NCBI GenBank assembly: GCA_023228295.1
Contig: JALOBP010000029.1
Span: 1-32,776, forward strand
DNA from: Methanoregula sp.
GTDB taxonomy: Archaea > Halobacteriota > Methanomicrobia > Methanomicrobiales > Methanospirillaceae
Length of the DNA: 32,776 nucleotides
Direction: 5' to 3'
The translations under genes and the position numbers were made by a program. How positions within the stretch are numbered: position 1 is the stretch's first letter; each line of letters opens with the position of its first letter. Shown one piece after another: positions 31,249 through 32,776 of this stretch. Below the pieces are notes generated by a model that searched no databases, had not been told where the DNA came from, and saw only the letters and a list, made by a program, of their open reading frames with translations.

Positions 31249-32776
31249 TTACCGTGTCAGTTCCTCAACCGTTGCAAGGAACAGGTCCGCTTCTTCGACG
31301 GTGTTATACGGTCCGATGCTGACTCTCGCCGTCCCGTAAGGGAGACCCAGTCGCTCCATCAGCGGCATGCAGCAGTGGTGGCCGGACCGGATCATGATAT
31401 CGGTCGTCTCGTCAAGGCGCTGGGCGATCTCGTGGGGGTGGAGCCCGTTCACGGTAAACGAGATCACACCGACACGACCCTCCGGCTTCTCCGGAGCATA
31501 CACCCGTACACCCCGGAGTCCGCACAGGCCGCTGATGATCCTGTCAGTGAGAAGAGACTCGTGGCGCCGGATATTATCCATGCCCATCTTCTGGAGATAG
31601 TCCACCGCAACACCAAGGCCGATCCCGCCGGCAATATTGCCGGTCCCGGCCTCGTACTTCTGGTAGCCATCGGACAGGGTGAATTCAGGTCCGGTGACAG
31701 ATTCAACCGCACCACCGCCAAGCAGCAGGGGTTCGATTACCTCATCCTTCATCCACAGGACACCGGTTCCCGTGGGGCCAAGCATCTTGTGGCCCGAGAA
31801 CGCAGCAAAGTCGCACCCCAGCCGGTCGATATCGACGGGCATGTGGGGAACGGTCTGGGCCATGTCAACGAGCAGGAGCGCACCCTTGTCATGGCAGATC
31901 TTCGCGATCTTCTCAACAGGTGTGATCACGCCCAGCACATTGGACGCGTGGGTGACTGCCACAAGCCGGGTCTTTTCCGTGATTGCAGCATCCAGCGCCG
32001 CAAGATCGAGGGTATAATCATCCCTGATCCCGACTATGTCAACCACCACACCGCGTTTCCGGAGAGAGTACCAGGGCAGGAGGTTCGAGTGGTGTTCGAG
32101 GATGGTGGTGACAATACGGTCGCCGGCTTTGAAGGGATAGCCCTGCGCCACCATGTTGATGGACTCGGTGGTGTTCTTTGTAAAAACGGTAACCCCACCC
32201 TTTGCCCCAATGAACCCGGCCACCTTCTCATGGGCATGCCAGTACCGCTGGCTGGCGATCTGGGTGAGCCGGTGAACGCCCCGGCCTACATTTGCACGGT
32301 AGTTGTGCTCGAACTCGACCATGGAGCTGATGACGGGTTCCGGGGAGAGGCTTGTTGCGGCATTGTCGAAGTAGATGATCTCGGACAGGAGCGGGAAATC
32401 CTTCCGTATCTCATGAACATCGTATCCAGATACCACGACATTTTCCATAGATGCTTCCATTTTTGGCACTTCCCGTTTATCAACCATTTCCTGCACATCC
32501 TGCCGTTTGACCGGGGTTCCCGTCACTTTCAGCGTAAAGTCCGGGTTGAACGCAACCCCCTTTGCGGTGCAGAGCTCCCGCATCTTCGGGGGGAGGGCAC
32601 GCCAGCGCCAGAGCCCCCAACGGCTGTAAGCATCGGGAAGCCCTTTGCGTTCTGCCCAGCGTTCCACGAACTCGTCCCATTTTCTGGCATATTCCGGGTG
32701 GGTCCGCCGGATCATCTCGTACTCGCTCTCGAGCATTGCAGGGCAGAGATAACAGCCGATCCGCACGATGCCGGCC
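31249..32776 (-). CDS. PAPS-reductase-like/SufS-type cysteine desulfurase fusion (partial)
   Basis: The open frame runs off the right edge, so the N-terminus is missing. The visible beginning (RIGCYLCPAMLESEYEMIRR ... WGLWRWRALPPKMREL) is the characteristic C-terminal part of archaeal PAPS-reductase-like (adenine-nucleotide alpha-hydrolase) proteins, with its CxxC. After a linker of about 45 residues comes a complete class V PLP enzyme of SufS type, releasing sulfur from cysteine as persulfide: YFDNAATS, EHHSNLLPW, the PLP Lys in SGHKMLGPTG (codon 31786-31788) and the persulfide Cys in RSGHHCCMP (codon 31372-31374), followed by a second Cys. The short start GTG 32766 is an artefact of the edge. 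It ends 117 bp from thiM. A role in sulfur transfer to Fe-S clusters, tRNA or thiamine is inferred. Confidence 0.9.
   Translation of the reverse strand, partial: AGIVRIGCYLCPAMLESEYEMIRRTHPEYARKWDEFVERWAERKGLPDAYSRWGLWRWRALPPKMRELCTAKGVAFNPDFTLKVTGTPVKRQDVQEMVDKREVPKMEASMENVVVSGYDVHEIRKDFPLLSEIIYFDNAATSLSPEPVISSMVEFEHNYRANVGRGVHRLTQIASQRYWHAHEKVAGFIGAKGGVTVFTKNTTESINMVAQGYPFKAGDRIVTTILEHHSNLLPWYSLRKRGVVVDIVGIRDDYTLDLAALDAAITEKTRLVAVTHASNVLGVITPVEKIAKICHDKGALLLVDMAQTVPHMPVDIDRLGCDFAAFSGHKMLGPTGTGVLWMKDEVIEPLLLGGGAVESVTGPEFTLSDGYQKYEAGTGNIAGGIGLGVAVDYLQKMGMDNIRRHESLLTDRIISGLCGLRGVRVYAPEKPEGRVGVISFTVNGLHPHEIAQRLDETTDIMIRSGHHCCMPLMERLGLPYGTARVSIGPYNTVEEADLFLATVEELTR

Overview
The window looks like chromosomal DNA of a methanogenic archaeon of the order Methanomicrobiales, probably close to Methanoregula. 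This is inferred from gene content: glycerol-1-phosphate dehydrogenase for archaeal lipids, an archaeal-type prolyl-tRNA synthetase, UPF0179, DUF63, DUF5612 and DUF3467 proteins, a methanogen-style 5TM/PAS histidine kinase, PKD and NosD surface proteins, and TATA-type promoters. There is no rRNA, CRISPR array, transposase or prophage. Two tRNA genes are present: Gly-CCC and Thr-CGT.

Layout. 1-659 has no convincing gene but holds a striking array of G/C-tract hairpins (about 190-540). 660-3553 has a TM2-type membrane protein and a decayed PKD-domain surface protein with four lesions. 3903-8331 is core housekeeping: UPF0179 and egsA on the minus strand, then DUF63, SpoIIM-like and proS on the plus strand; egsA and DUF63 start only 12 bp apart. 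8526-12072 is envelope: a small secreted protein, a PepSY-like anchored protein, and a three-gene minus-strand cassette of two cysteine-rich secreted paralogues (one frameshifted) and a 4-TM protein. 12140-16355 holds a zinc-ribbon protein, an Mrp/NBP35 ATPase with a small partner, a PEBP-family protein followed by a collapsed second copy, an HD (dGTPase-like) protein and a 63-residue cysteine-knuckle protein.

16418-19395 is the most unusual locus: a receptor-like protein with a secreted NosD-type beta-helix, one membrane pass and a cytoplasmic eukaryotic-type Ser/Thr kinase, preceded in the same direction by an HTH-FHA protein. FHA domains bind phosphothreonine, so this could be a complete surface-to-promoter phospho-relay. 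19655-21089 holds two secreted proteins. 21419-23720 is a tRNA-Gly gene only 8 nt ahead of a DUF5612/Sua5/nucleotidyltransferase operon. 23717-26358 has two small genes, a 133-bp inverted-repeat element with a third solo copy of its motif, a Cas4-like protein that seems to lack catalytic residues, a DUF3467 protein and tRNA-Thr. 26503-29258 carries an orphan histidine kinase and a small membrane exporter. 29299-32776 (minus) holds a stand-alone LigD 3'-phosphoesterase overlapping thiE, then thiM, and at the edge a protein joining the end of a PAPS-reductase-like domain to a SufS-type cysteine desulfurase.

All calls come from reading the sequence and from knowledge of protein families; no database search was run.
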